From contig SYGW01000126.1 of NCBI GenBank assembly GCA_005800255.1, positions 1 through 24,641 of the forward strand: a DNA stretch of 24,641 nucleotides, given 5' to 3'. Positions 1-7,408 of this stretch are shown here, in pieces (position 1 is the first letter of the stretch; each line of letters starts with the position of its first letter). The position numbers were made by a program, and so were the translations under genes. Source of the stretch: Nitrospiraceae bacterium. GTDB taxonomy: Bacteria; Nitrospirota; Nitrospiria; Nitrospirales; Nitrospiraceae. The notes under the pieces were generated by a model. It was not told where the DNA came from, ran no database searches, and saw only the letters and a program-made list of their open reading frames with translations.

Positions 1-392
1 TCACCAAGCCGTTCAGCGCGGGGGAGTTGCTGGCGCGCATGCGGGTGGCCTTACGCCATGCCGCCAAACCGCCGGGAGAGGAGGGGGAGCCCAGCTTTGA
101 AACCGGGAATCTGCGCGTGGACCTCCTGCGCCGGCAGGTGTTTGTCAACGACAAGGAGGTCCATCTCACGCTCATCGAGTACAAACTCCTGACGACGCTG
201 ATCCGGCATGCGGGCAAGGTCCTGACACACCGGCAACTATTGAAGGAGGTCTGGGGGCCGCTGCACGTGGACGAAGCCCATTATGTGCGGGTCTATATGC
301 GGCAGCTTCGCAACAAGCTGGAAGACAATCCGGCCCGACCGCAACTGTTGCTGACGGAACTCGGCGTCGGTTATCGTCTTCGTGCCGAGTAG
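1..392 (+). CDS. kdpE: KdpE-type OmpR-family response regulator, C-terminal part
   Basis: This is the 3' part of a response-regulator gene that begins upstream of the window; the reading frame enters at base 3. The first visible residues are TKPF, the conserved Lys-Pro-Phe end of a receiver domain. After a linker comes a winged-helix DNA-binding domain of about 95 residues with HLTLIEYKLL, GKVLTHRQLLKEVWG, VYMRQLRNKLE and a GVGYRL C-terminus. The WGPLHVDEAHYVRVYMRQLR stretch is close to what I recall of Escherichia coli KdpE, which activates the high-affinity K+ ATPase operon with sensor kinase KdpD. Seen: the family. Inferred: KdpE orthology, since the phosphoacceptor region and kdpFABC/kdpD are outside the window. 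The next gene is a convergent porin ending at 488. Other OmpR-family regulators are possible. Confidence 0.82.
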   Translation, partial: TKPFSAGELLARMRVALRHAAKPPGEEGEPSFETGNLRVDLLRRQVFVNDKEVHLTLIEYKLLTTLIRHAGKVLTHRQLLKEVWGPLHVDEAHYVRVYMRQLRNKLEDNPARPQLLLTELGVGYRLRAE

Positions 393-487
393 TCCCAAAG
401 TCGTCAAGTCAGAAAGTCTTCAAGCCGCGGGTGCACCGTCTGAGACGGTCCGGCTTTACAGACTTTCCAGACTTTTCAACTTGACTG
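393..487. terminator. Intergenic hairpin region between convergent kdpE and porin genes
   Basis: An imperfect inverted repeat (left arm near 403-423, right arm 461-485, outer word GTCAAGT pairing with ACTTGAC, about 16 of 21 positions matching) surrounds a perfect small hairpin ACCGTC-TGA-GACGGT at 435-449. It sits between two converging genes, so bidirectional termination is the likely role. There is no clear T-run, so intrinsic termination is inferred and not shown. Confidence 0.5.
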
Positions 488-1690
488 TTAGGGTGAATCG
501 AAGGTCCAGAGGGCGCCGAAGAGCAGCAGGTGCTGGCCCGGCGTGAGCATCGGCTGGCCATTGGCAAAGTTTCCGTTCTTAAAGAAGCCGCCCTGGGGAC
601 CGGTGGACTCGTCATACCGGTACTCCGCCCGGAGCGTCGTGTTCGTCCATGCGTAAGGAATCTTGTATTCCACCGTGTTGGTGATGGCCTTGACCAGCTG
701 CTGGTTGCCGGTCCATCGCCCGTTCCGGTCCCAGTAAAACTCCGGCCGCACGGCCAGGCTCCAGGGCCCGGCCACGTGCCATCGCGTAAACAGCGCCCCT
801 CCGGTCACGAAGGCGCGGGGACTTCCCGGTTGTCCCGCGATGTTCTCAGTCCCAAAGTCGTAGGACAGCGCGATGGTGACGTCGTCGCCCTTCCATTCGG
901 TGATCCAGTTCGAGTACAACCGCCAGAACTCCATGGACGTATTGGCCTGAGCCGGGCCGTAATAGATCGTTTCCGTCACTGTCACCCGCGACGTCGCCTT
1001 CCATGACATTTGCCCCCCGTAACTGGGCTGATCGTTGGCATGGGCCAAATGAAAGTACCCGTTGATGACGAAGGCCGTCGCGGTCAGGTTCTCGTTGATC
1101 GGATAACGGGCGTTGACGCCGAACATCATGTAGGGGGTGTTGTCCGCGATCCAGGACCTGGTGTAATTGAAGTTGTCCTTGGCGTAGAGCGACTCAAATC
1201 CGATCAGGCTGTTGAACAGTCCCGCCGTGATCGTCAGGTCTTTCCCGCCGACCGGAGCCAGGTAGGAGACGTTGGCGCGGGAAAAGTGGCGCAGCGTGTC
1301 GGCCCCGGCGACCTTCGGCTCCCCCTGCAGGAAGGCGAACTCCTTGGTGTCGTAGCCTCCCTGGCCCCCGAACTCCATGCCCCAACGAGAGTCGGTTGTC
1401 GCATCCTTGCGCACATAGACCAATCCCATATTCGGGGTCAACTCGTTCACCCGATTGGTCGTGCTCCGGCTGCGCCACAGGTGGTTTTTGGGGAAGTTAA
1501 AGTCGACGTCGTAGCTCAAATCGACATAGGCGCCATAGTGCCAGAGGGGAGGGGCGGCCTGCGCACTCTCTGAAGCGGGCGGCGGCCCACCGGCGGCCCC
1601 GCCAAGTGGCTCCTCGGCCGCGACCGGCGCGGCCAGCAAGCAAGCGAGCAGCAACGTCGTCCGGCTCAATCGGACCGTGAACCCTGCCAT
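488..1690 (-). CDS. Outer-membrane beta-barrel porin, OmpL-like (BBP2 type)
   Basis: Predicted 400-aa outer-membrane barrel. The start at 1690 was chosen because it gives a classic signal peptide (MAGFTVRLSRTTLLLACLLA, then APVAA before EE) and has AAGGAGG about a dozen bases upstream; a longer frame upstream adds 15 unlikely residues. The mature part alternates aromatic and polar residues, as in WHYGAYVDLSYDVDFN, WGMEFGGQGGYD and TLRAEYRYDE, and ends in a barrel-like strand LLLFGALWTFDSP. This resembles the putative beta-barrel porin-2 (BBP2, OmpL-like) family. The role would be passive uptake of small solutes or ions. Its position at the edge of a kdp-type locus suggests a link with ion homeostasis, which is inference. 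A 28-codon membrane ORF lies 76 bases upstream on the same strand and may be co-transcribed. Confidence 0.8.
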   Translation of the reverse strand: MAGFTVRLSRTTLLLACLLAAPVAAEEPLGGAAGGPPPASESAQAAPPLWHYGAYVDLSYDVDFNFPKNHLWRSRSTTNRVNELTPNMGLVYVRKDATTDSRWGMEFGGQGGYDTKEFAFLQGEPKVAGADTLRHFSRANVSYLAPVGGKDLTITAGLFNSLIGFESLYAKDNFNYTRSWIADNTPYMMFGVNARYPINENLTATAFVINGYFHLAHANDQPSYGGQMSWKATSRVTVTETIYYGPAQANTSMEFWRLYSNWITEWKGDDVTIALSYDFGTENIAGQPGSPRAFVTGGALFTRWHVAGPWSLAVRPEFYWDRNGRWTGNQQLVKAITNTVEYKIPYAWTNTTLRAEYRYDESTGPQGGFFKNGNFANGQPMLTPGQHLLLFGALWTFDSP

Positions 1691-1766
1691 AAAGTAGTCA
1701 CCCCTCCTTCCTGCAACCCCGCTCTGATAGCACAACTCGAACCAAGATGGCGAATCGGCACGCAGG

Positions 1767-1853
1767 CTATCGCCGGTCTCCCCCCTCGGCGCTTGTGTCC
1801 ATCATCCACAGGCACAGCACTCCCAGAATCAGCACCCATACGATCAAAGCCAT
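1767..1853 (-). CDS. 28-residue single-span membrane mini-protein (KdpF-like?)
   Basis: A 28-codon ORF encodes one hydrophobic helix (MALIVWVLILGVLCLWMM) followed by a short charged tail (DTSAEGGDRR) and a TAG stop. It is preceded by GGAGGT 5 bases before the ATG, the best ribosome-binding site in this region, which argues that it is translated. The size and N-terminal single span recall KdpF, the about 29-residue stabilising subunit of the KdpFABC K+ pump, and a KdpE-type regulator lies 1.4 kb away. KdpF proteins are too short for confident homology, so the link is inference. It could also be an unrelated small membrane protein or a leader peptide for the porin gene downstream. Confidence 0.5.
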   Translation of the reverse strand: MALIVWVLILGVLCLWMMDTSAEGGDRR

Positions 1854-2061
1854 GACGCACCTCCTATGCATAAGCGGCCGCGGCGGCAGAACCATGCTCA
1901 TGCATACATGTCGGTGCAGGTTACGCGATGACGTATCAAAACAGGGGCAAAACGGCTCAGGAATGTATTAAAACGATGTAAAAGTCCCGGGCGGATCATA
2001 TGAAAGCGAGGGGGCAACGAGCCGGAAAACGGTCTCAAGACCAGGATCGGTCGCCGGGCAT

Positions 2062-2090
2062 TTGATTCTTGAGAAAAGCGCTGCTAGGCT
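2062..2090 (+). promoter_or_regulatory. Predicted sigma-70-type promoter for the 2112 gene
   Basis: TTGATT at 2062-2067, 17-base spacer, TAGGCT at 2085-2090. The predicted start near 2097 leaves a leader of about 15 bases containing GAGGG at 2102-2106 before the ATG at 2112. Confidence 0.5.
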
Positions 2091-2111
2091 GGTCTCAGTG
2101 TGAGGGCAGCT

Positions 2112-2528
2112 ATGAGCACCCAGACCCCATCAGCAGCACACCCCTACGGACATGCCGAGTTCGTCAAAGCCCTGCAACACGAAACTATCTCCTGCCACAC
2201 CTCCGGCTGCGCCGGGCCGCTCGACGTGACCGACCTGTCCCAGGTGAAGGACCGGATCAAGACGTTCAACCTCCGATGCCCGCACTGTGGATGGGAGGGG
2301 CAACTCAGAGGGCACGAGACTCTGACGCCTCCGTGGGACGACGCCTCGCTCCTGCTCATGGCGGACGAGCATCTGATGCACCAGCAACCGATCTGCCCGT
2401 TCGACGATACCCCGGTGGTGTTCACATCATTGCCGAATCCCAGACGGCGGGCCCGGTATCGGCTGTCCTGTTTTTATTGCGGCCGGCAAGCTGAAATGGC
2501 TTGGCCTCCGGCTGAGTCCAGGCGGTAG
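2112..2528 (+). CDS. Hypothetical protein with putative zinc-ribbon cysteines
   Basis: Predicted 138-aa soluble protein; I do not recognise a named family. The start at 2112 is favoured over an upstream GTG at 2100 because GAGGG lies 5 bases before it. Cysteines fall in zinc-binding-like groups: C28 and C33 (CHTSGC), C56 and C59 (CPHCG), C95 (ICPFDD), C120 and C123 (CFYCG). The two CxxC knuckles, each followed by Gly, are typical of zinc ribbons, so metal binding is plausible. There is no signal peptide or membrane segment. It has its own predicted promoter, and its stop is 25 bases from the stop of the converging diguanylate cyclase gene. Function is unknown. Confidence 0.7.
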   Translation: MSTQTPSAAHPYGHAEFVKALQHETISCHTSGCAGPLDVTDLSQVKDRIKTFNLRCPHCGWEGQLRGHETLTPPWDDASLLLMADEHLMHQQPICPFDDTPVVFTSLPNPRRRARYRLSCFYCGRQAEMAWPPAESRR

Positions 2529-2553
2529 CACGAAGGCTGGAAAGGAAGCGCGG

Positions 2554-3636
2554 TCAGGTCTGTTGGGCCGGAACCGATTCGGGAGCGGGAGATTTGGAGT
2601 CGAGCAACGGCAAATGGGCGACGCGGTTCCGCCCCTCTCGCTTGGCCATATAGAGGGCCAAATCCGCCACTTTTAAGATTTGCGCGGGAGTCGGGTTCTC
2701 GGTTTTGTCGGGGAGGTAGGTTGTGAGGCCGATGCTCGTCGTCAGCTTGAGCGTGCGGGCCTCATTGCCGAATTGGAACTCTTCCACCGCCTCGCGCAGC
2801 CGTTCCGCGGCGGCAAGCGCCCCCTCCTTTTCCACGCGGGGCAGGATCCAGATGAACTCGTCGCCGCCCATCCGACCAGCCAGGTCATAACCGCGGCTTT
2901 GCACCGCGAGGATGGAGGCGTAGTCCTTCAAGACCCGGTCGCCCATATCATGGCCATAGGTGTCGTTCACATATTTGAAATGGTCCACGTCGATGACCGC
3001 GCAGGACAGAGGGGAGTCGAACCGCTTCGCTTCTTCCAACGCCCGGGACAAGGTGCCCAGCAAATGGCGACGGTTGGGCATCCCCGTCAATTCGTCGTGC
3101 ATCGCATCGTGGGCCAGCTTTTCTCGATGCGCCCGCTCATGCTGGGCGAACTCGGCCAACGCGCCGTAGAAGAGCGTCATGACCAGCAAGAAAGGAAGTC
3201 GAATCAGGAGCGTGCCGACCGGCATGGGCCTGTGTTGGGTCATGTACAAAAAGACGCTGTAGCCGAAATAGGCGGCGCAGGTGATGGAGGCCAGGATCAA
3301 GGCCCGCCTCAGGTTCCCTGCGGCGCCCGCGATCATAATGATCCCGAAATACACGACAAAAATGTCGGTGCCGCTCGTTCCCGTGACATACAACATGGCC
3401 GGCACGAGAAGGGTGTCGACAATCACCAGAATGGCCGGAATCGGACCGGGGGAAATGAGCTTCGGCAGACCGTAGAGCAGAAGGGCGTTGCCGGCGAGCA
3501 ACGCCAGAATCAGAAGGATGCCATCACTGGCTTCGAGGGCGGATTCGGCGGTGACGACGTGCGCCGACAGGACCACCACCACTAGCCACTGCATGATGGG
3601 AATCGGCTTGACGAATTTCTCGAGGGCTTCGGCCAT
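2554..3636 (-). CDS. Membrane-bound diguanylate cyclase (GGDEF domain)
   Basis: A 360-aa protein predicted to make cyclic di-GMP from two GTP. The N-terminal half (about residues 12-163) holds five or six hydrophobic segments with no recognisable extracytoplasmic sensor domain. A short helical linker (AEFAQHERAHREKLAHDAMH) leads into a GGDEF domain from about residue 180. It contains DELTGMPNRR, DVDHFKYVND and an intact catalytic GGDEF at 257-261. An RxxD inhibitory site (RGYD, 248-251) lies five residues before it, so product feedback inhibition is expected. The start at 3636 has GGGAGG 9 bases upstream; a longer frame would run through the divergent promoter region. It is divergent from the SGNH hydrolase gene. 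The signal sensed is unknown. Confidence 0.9.
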   Translation of the reverse strand: MAEALEKFVKPIPIMQWLVVVVLSAHVVTAESALEASDGILLILALLAGNALLLYGLPKLISPGPIPAILVIVDTLLVPAMLYVTGTSGTDIFVVYFGIIMIAGAAGNLRRALILASITCAAYFGYSVFLYMTQHRPMPVGTLLIRLPFLLVMTLFYGALAEFAQHERAHREKLAHDAMHDELTGMPNRRHLLGTLSRALEEAKRFDSPLSCAVIDVDHFKYVNDTYGHDMGDRVLKDYASILAVQSRGYDLAGRMGGDEFIWILPRVEKEGALAAAERLREAVEEFQFGNEARTLKLTTSIGLTTYLPDKTENPTPAQILKVADLALYMAKREGRNRVAHLPLLDSKSPAPESVPAQQT

Positions 3637-3667
3637 TGTCCGTCGCCTCCCAAAGATTGGCAGGCAT

Positions 3668-3695
3668 TGTGTACCGGGCGCGAAAGCTTTGTCAA
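3668..3695 (-). promoter_or_regulatory. Predicted promoter for the diguanylate cyclase gene
   Basis: Read on the minus strand: TTGACA (3695-3690), 16-base spacer, TACACA (3673-3668). It would give a leader of roughly 25 bases carrying the GGGAGG site before the ATG at 3636. Confidence 0.45.
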
Positions 3696-3700
3696 CGTGT

Positions 3701-3729
3701 TTGACGCCAGGCACGACCGCAGGAATACG
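3701..3729 (+). promoter_or_regulatory. Predicted promoter for the SGNH hydrolase-thioredoxin pair
   Basis: TTGACG at 3701-3706, 17-base spacer, AATACG at 3724-3729. The predicted transcription start near 3736 falls inside the 22-bp palindrome at 3732-3753. Confidence 0.45.
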
Positions 3730-3731
3730 AA

Positions 3732-3753
3732 CAAGTGTCTCATGAGACACTTG
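3732..3753. promoter_or_regulatory. Perfect 22-bp palindrome, candidate operator
   Basis: CAAGTGTCTCA is followed directly by its exact reverse complement TGAGACACTTG, with no spacer and no mismatch. The site lies between divergent genes and directly downstream of a predicted -10 box, a classic position for a dimeric repressor. An unspaced palindrome of this kind is a poor RNA hairpin because it has no loop, so a protein-binding role is more likely. The cognate regulator is unknown; no repressor gene lies next to it. Confidence 0.65.
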
Positions 3754-3770
3754 CGCATGAGTACGTAACA

Positions 3771-4436
3771 ATGGAGCAGGATTCCGTTCCGCTCATTATC
3801 TGTTTCGGCGACAGCCTGACGGCTGGCTACCAGTCGCCGACCATGGCCTGCCCGCAGCTAGTGGAGGCACCCTACGGCCGCTTCCTTCAAGATCGATTGT
3901 GCGGAAAGGCCAAGGTTGCCGTGACCGGCCTATGCGGGGAAACGACGGGCGACATGGTCATACGTTTCCGGCGGGACGTGGCATCTCACCGGCCGGCCTG
4001 GGTTGTTATCTTGGGCGGGACCAACGACCTGGGGTGGAATGCCGCGCCGTCCGAGATCATGGCCAATCTGGTTCAGATATACGACCAAGCGCTGAACCGG
4101 GGCATCCAGCCGGTTGCGATCACCGTTCCCTCCATTCGCGTGGGAGGGGGCCCCGAAGAGGCCCTTCCCGGGGCTACCGACTCAGGCCTTCTCGGGGAAG
4201 AACGACGATGGCTGGCGGATCACATCGAGCGCCGTCGGATCTTGAACCGGCTCATCATGGGCTATTGTGCCGAAAAGGGACTGGCCTGCGTCGATCTGTT
4301 CACCGACACGGCGGAGCCGGACACCGGGCAGCTCGCCGCTCGCTATTCCAACGACGGGCTGCACCTGACGACCGAGGGATACGAACGCCTGGCGGTACTT
4401 TTGTACGAACAAGTTTTTGCCGCCGCCTGCCGATGA
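3771..4436 (+). CDS. SGNH/GDSL-family hydrolase (esterase or lipase)
   Basis: A 221-aa serine hydrolase with all SGNH blocks. GDSLTAGY (catalytic Ser15) is block I, the Gly in GLCGETTGD is block II, GGTNDLGW (oxyanion Asn85) is block III, and DGLHLTTEGY near the C-terminus (Asp195, His198) completes the Ser-Asp-His triad. The closest family types are TesA/arylesterase-like enzymes that cleave esters or thioesters. No signal peptide is visible, so it is probably cytoplasmic, unlike periplasmic TesA. The start at 3771 was chosen because the upstream in-frame GTG (3735) lies inside the palindrome and predicted transcription start; no strong ribosome-binding site precedes either. The thioredoxin-like gene starts 7 bases after its stop. 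The substrate is unknown. Confidence 0.85.
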   Translation: MEQDSVPLIICFGDSLTAGYQSPTMACPQLVEAPYGRFLQDRLCGKAKVAVTGLCGETTGDMVIRFRRDVASHRPAWVVILGGTNDLGWNAAPSEIMANLVQIYDQALNRGIQPVAITVPSIRVGGGPEEALPGATDSGLLGEERRWLADHIERRRILNRLIMGYCAEKGLACVDLFTDTAEPDTGQLAARYSNDGLHLTTEGYERLAVLLYEQVFAAACR

Positions 4437-4443
4437 GGGGCTG

Positions 4444-4773
4444 ATGATTCGCGACGTTCGTGACGACGAATTCGACCGGGTCGTGGAAGGGGCCGGCCGG
4501 CCGGTCCTGGTTGAATTTTGGCAACCAGGCTGCGCGGGCTGTCTGGCCTTGCTGGGCGAGCTGGAACAAGTTCACGTCGAGGCGGGGCATCGCCTTGTCA
4601 TCCTGAAGATGAACGTGCAGGAAAACTATCAGATCCCGGCCGAACTGGAGATTTCGTCGTTGCCCGCTCTGGCCCTGTACCGGCACGGGCAGTTCGAGCG
4701 GTTCATCGGGGGACTGGGGAAAAAGGACGCCATCCTGAAGCAGTTACAAGAAGTGTTGAATGATGAATGCTAA
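4444..4773 (+). CDS. Thioredoxin-family protein with CAGC active site
   Basis: A 109-aa single-domain thioredoxin fold. The active-site region is VEFWQPGCAGC with Cys30 and Cys33, so the dipeptide between the cysteines is Ala-Gly instead of the Gly-Pro of classical thioredoxin. The cis-proline region is present (ISSLPALALYRHG), followed by the usual Gly-Gly turn (FIGGL). No signal peptide is seen, so it is a cytoplasmic thiol-disulphide protein. The changed dipeptide should alter redox potential, and the partner is unknown. The start at 4444 gives a normal thioredoxin N-terminus, and GAGGGG overlaps the stop of the SGNH gene, which suggests translational coupling. The stop codon lies inside a strong inverted repeat. 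Confidence 0.85.
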   Translation: MIRDVRDDEFDRVVEGAGRPVLVEFWQPGCAGCLALLGELEQVHVEAGHRLVILKMNVQENYQIPAELEISSLPALALYRHGQFERFIGGLGKKDAILKQLQEVLNDEC

Positions 4774-4815
4774 ACGAAAACGATCAGCTCAGAAATTCAT
4801 CGTTTAGCATTCATC
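4762..4815. terminator. Perfect 16-bp inverted repeat between convergent genes
   Basis: GATGAATGCTAAACGA (4762-4777) is matched exactly by its reverse complement at 4800-4815 with a 22-base loop. The left arm contains the TAA stop of the thioredoxin gene, and the right arm ends 11 bases before the zwf stop. A bidirectional terminator or mRNA 3'-end stabiliser for the two converging genes is the likely role. There is no strong U-tract. Confidence 0.6.
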
Positions 4816-4826
4816 CTTCTGCATTT

Positions 4827-6368
4827 CTACAAAATTCTCCAAGTCCGCCCGTCGCTCTGGATCAAGCGATCGGCTTCGACCGGCCCCCAGCTTCCAGCCG
4901 GATATTCAGGCAACCACCGGACCCCTTGGGTCTTCCAGCCTTCCAAAATTCCGGTCACCCAGGCCCAAGAGACCTCCACCGCGTCCCGGCGCATGAAGCG
5001 TGACGCATCGCCGGTCATGACGTCCAGCAGCAGCCGTTCGTAGGCTTCCGGTGACGGCGTTCCGAACACTTCGCTATACTTGAAGCTCATGTCCACCGGA
5101 TGGGTCTCGGATCTGGTTCCAGGTACACGCGACATGAGACTCAGGGAGAGCCCCTCTTCCGGCTGAATCCGGAGGGTCAAGAGGTTCGGTGCTTGTGGCG
5201 TGCCAGGGTCGGCATTGAAGAGAACCCTTGGAATTTCCTTGAACTGCACCGCGATCTCGCTGGCCCGCTTGGGCAAGGCCTTGCCGGTTCTTAGATAGAA
5301 TGGCACGCCAGCCCAACGCCAATTCTCCACGAAGCACTTGATCGCCACATAGGTCTCGATCAGGGATTCCGGAGAGACGCCGGCTTCCCGGCGGTAGCCG
5401 GGAACGTCTTTGCCGTGGGCCTTGCCCTGGCTGTATTGGGCGCGCACGGTAACACGCTCCACATCCTTGCCCAGGATAGGCCGCAGACAGTGCAAGACCT
5501 CGATTTTGGAGTCACGGACTACGTCTGGGTCGAGCGAATGGGGCGGCTCCATGGCAACTAGGCAGAGCAACTGAAGCAGATGGTTTTGCACCATGTCGCG
5601 CAGCGCACCCGACTCCTCGTAATAGGTGGCCCTGGTGCCGACGCCTTCCGCCTCACTGACCGTGATCTGCACATGGTCGATGTACTTGTGGTTCCAGATA
5701 GGCTCGAAGATGCTGTTCGCAAAACGCAGGACCATGAGGTTCTGGACCGTCTCCTTGCCAAGATAATGGTCGATGCGGAAGGTCTGTGATTCGTCGAATA
5801 CCTTCCCGATCGTGTTGTTGATCGTTCGCGCCGACTCCAGGTCCCGGCCGACCGGCTTTTCCACGATCACCCGGGAATAGGGCTCGCCGTTTTGAATCGG
5901 ACGGACCAGGCCGGCTTGCTGCAGCCCCTCACAGGCCGGCGCGATCGACGTGGGAGGGATAGCCAGGTAGAAGATCCGGTTGCCCGGCAACTTCAAATCG
6001 GCTTCGAGCTTCTCCGCAGCCGTTCTGATGTCGTGATAGGAGGCAGGTTCGTCGATCATCGAGGCCTGGTAATGCAGGTGCTGCTCGAAATCGGCCCACT
6101 TGGACTCCGTCAGCGCCTGGCGGGAAAAAGTCTGGACCCCCTCGCGCGCAATGGCTCGGAATTCCTGATCGCTCAGCGGTTTGCGGCCAAGCCCCAAGAC
6201 GGTATAGCGTTCGGGGAGCAGACCATCCAGCAGCAAGTTGTAGAGCGCCGGCACCAAGCGACGCCTAGCCAAGTCGCCGGACCCGCCGAAAATCACCACC
6301 GTGCAGGGCTCAGCGGCCCCGTTGCGTCCCTGCTCGTCGGAAAGCGGCTTCTGTCCCGGCTGCGTCAT
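4827..6368 (-). CDS. zwf: Glucose-6-phosphate 1-dehydrogenase
   Basis: A 513-aa cytoplasmic enzyme that oxidises glucose 6-phosphate to 6-phosphogluconolactone, the first step of the oxidative pentose phosphate pathway, normally with NADP+. Visible motifs are the N-terminal dinucleotide-binding GGSGDLARRR (residues 28-37), VEKPVGRD (169-176), the substrate-binding RIDHYLGKE (198-206) and YIDHVQITVSE with the expected catalytic His. Length is normal for the family. The start at 6368 has GAGGAG 7 bases upstream; the longer upstream frame overlaps the end of gnd. It lies 28 bases downstream of gnd on the same strand, so the two form an operon. No 6-phosphogluconolactonase gene is seen beside them. 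Confidence 0.97.
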   Translation of the reverse strand: MTQPGQKPLSDEQGRNGAAEPCTVVIFGGSGDLARRRLVPALYNLLLDGLLPERYTVLGLGRKPLSDQEFRAIAREGVQTFSRQALTESKWADFEQHLHYQASMIDEPASYHDIRTAAEKLEADLKLPGNRIFYLAIPPTSIAPACEGLQQAGLVRPIQNGEPYSRVIVEKPVGRDLESARTINNTIGKVFDESQTFRIDHYLGKETVQNLMVLRFANSIFEPIWNHKYIDHVQITVSEAEGVGTRATYYEESGALRDMVQNHLLQLLCLVAMEPPHSLDPDVVRDSKIEVLHCLRPILGKDVERVTVRAQYSQGKAHGKDVPGYRREAGVSPESLIETYVAIKCFVENWRWAGVPFYLRTGKALPKRASEIAVQFKEIPRVLFNADPGTPQAPNLLTLRIQPEEGLSLSLMSRVPGTRSETHPVDMSFKYSEVFGTPSPEAYERLLLDVMTGDASRFMRRDAVEVSWAWVTGILEGWKTQGVRWLPEYPAGSWGPVEADRLIQSDGRTWRIL

Positions 6369-6396
6369 GCGTCGGCTCCTCGTCTGCCCATCCCTG

Positions 6397-7290
6397 TTAT
6401 CGGCGAACCGCATGGCCGCCGAACGCGTTCCGCAGAGCCGCCAGCATCTTCTCCGCAAAGGTATCCTGCTGGCGGGATCGGAAGCGGGTGAAGAGCGCGG
6501 CGGTCAGCGTGGGAACGGCCACGTCCTTTTCAATCGCATCTAGGACCATCCAGCGGCCCTCTCCTGAGTCCTGCACATAGCCTTTCAATTGCTCCAAGCG
6601 AGGGTCCTGGGCCAGGGCGTCGGCGGCCAGTTCCAACAGCCAGGAACGCACGACGCTGCCGTGCATCCATAGATCGGCAATCTTGGCTAGGTCCAGGTTG
6701 TAGTTGCTCTTGGCCATCAACTCAAATCCCTCGGCGTACCCTTGCATCATGCTGTATTCGATGCCGTTGTGCACCATCTTGACGTAGTGCCCGGCTCCGT
6801 GCCCGCCCATATGAGCCCAGCCGTTCTCCGGGGCCAGGGTCTTAAAGATAGGCTCCAAACGTTTGACCGGCTCCTTGTCCCCACCGACCATCAGGCAGTA
6901 GCCGATCTTGAGGCCCCAGACGCCGCCGCTCGTCCCGGCGTCCACGTAGTGAATGCCCTTGGCCTTCAGGTCTGCGGCCCGCCGCACATCGTCGTGAAAC
7001 TTCGTATTGCCCCCGTCGATGATGGTATCGCCTGGCTTGAGCAGCGCCGCAACGGCTTGCACTGTATCCTCGGTGGGCTGCCCGGAGGGGACCATGATCC
7101 AGACCGCCTTGGGGACGGTCAGCTTCGAGACAAGATCGGCCAGTGACGTAGCGCCGACGCAGCCCACGCCGTCCGCCTGTTTGACCAAGTCCGCCGTCCG
7201 GTCATAGACCACGACCCGATGCTTGTCCCGCTGCAGGCGCGTGACCATGTTCATGCCCATCTTGCCTAGTCCGACGAATCCGAGCTCCAT
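6397..7290 (-). CDS. gnd: 6-phosphogluconate dehydrogenase, short (GndA/YqeC) form
   Basis: A 297-aa enzyme that oxidatively decarboxylates 6-phosphogluconate to ribulose 5-phosphate. The Rossmann motif is GFVGLGKMGMNM near the N-terminus. IIDGGNTKFHDD, DAGTSGGVWG and the HNGIEYSMMQGYAEGF region carry the conserved substrate and catalytic Lys/Asn residues (HYVKMVHN). At about 300 residues it belongs to the short decarboxylating type and not the 470-residue form. After the second beta strand the sequence reads VVVYDRT; the Asp there usually favours NAD+ over NADP+, so NAD+ use is inferred. The start has AAAGGA 7 bases upstream. It is the first gene of the gnd-zwf operon, behind a predicted extended -10 promoter. 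Confidence 0.95.
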   Translation of the reverse strand: MELGFVGLGKMGMNMVTRLQRDKHRVVVYDRTADLVKQADGVGCVGATSLADLVSKLTVPKAVWIMVPSGQPTEDTVQAVAALLKPGDTIIDGGNTKFHDDVRRAADLKAKGIHYVDAGTSGGVWGLKIGYCLMVGGDKEPVKRLEPIFKTLAPENGWAHMGGHGAGHYVKMVHNGIEYSMMQGYAEGFELMAKSNYNLDLAKIADLWMHGSVVRSWLLELAADALAQDPRLEQLKGYVQDSGEGRWMVLDAIEKDVAVPTLTAALFTRFRSRQQDTFAEKMLAALRNAFGGHAVRR

Positions 7291-7378
7291 AACGATCCTT
7301 TCTCCGTCTGTGTTCGCCCGCCACTAGGCGGGGAAGGAACAGAAGCCAGCTCTCCCTATCCATCTTCTATCGGGCGCA

Positions 7379-7387
7379 ATTCTAGCA
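7379..7387 (-). promoter_or_regulatory. Predicted extended -10 promoter for gnd-zwf
   Basis: On the minus strand the sequence reads TGC-TAGAAT, an extended -10 element, with no good -35 box. It implies a leader of about 80 bases before the gnd ATG. Confidence 0.4.
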
Positions 7388-7408
7388 TACTTGAGAGGAA
7401 GAGACGCA

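Noticed and set aside
2680..3585. Long open frame on the plus strand opposite the diguanylate cyclase gene.
   Set aside because: It is a complementary shadow of a strongly supported GGDEF protein, has no family motif and no start context.
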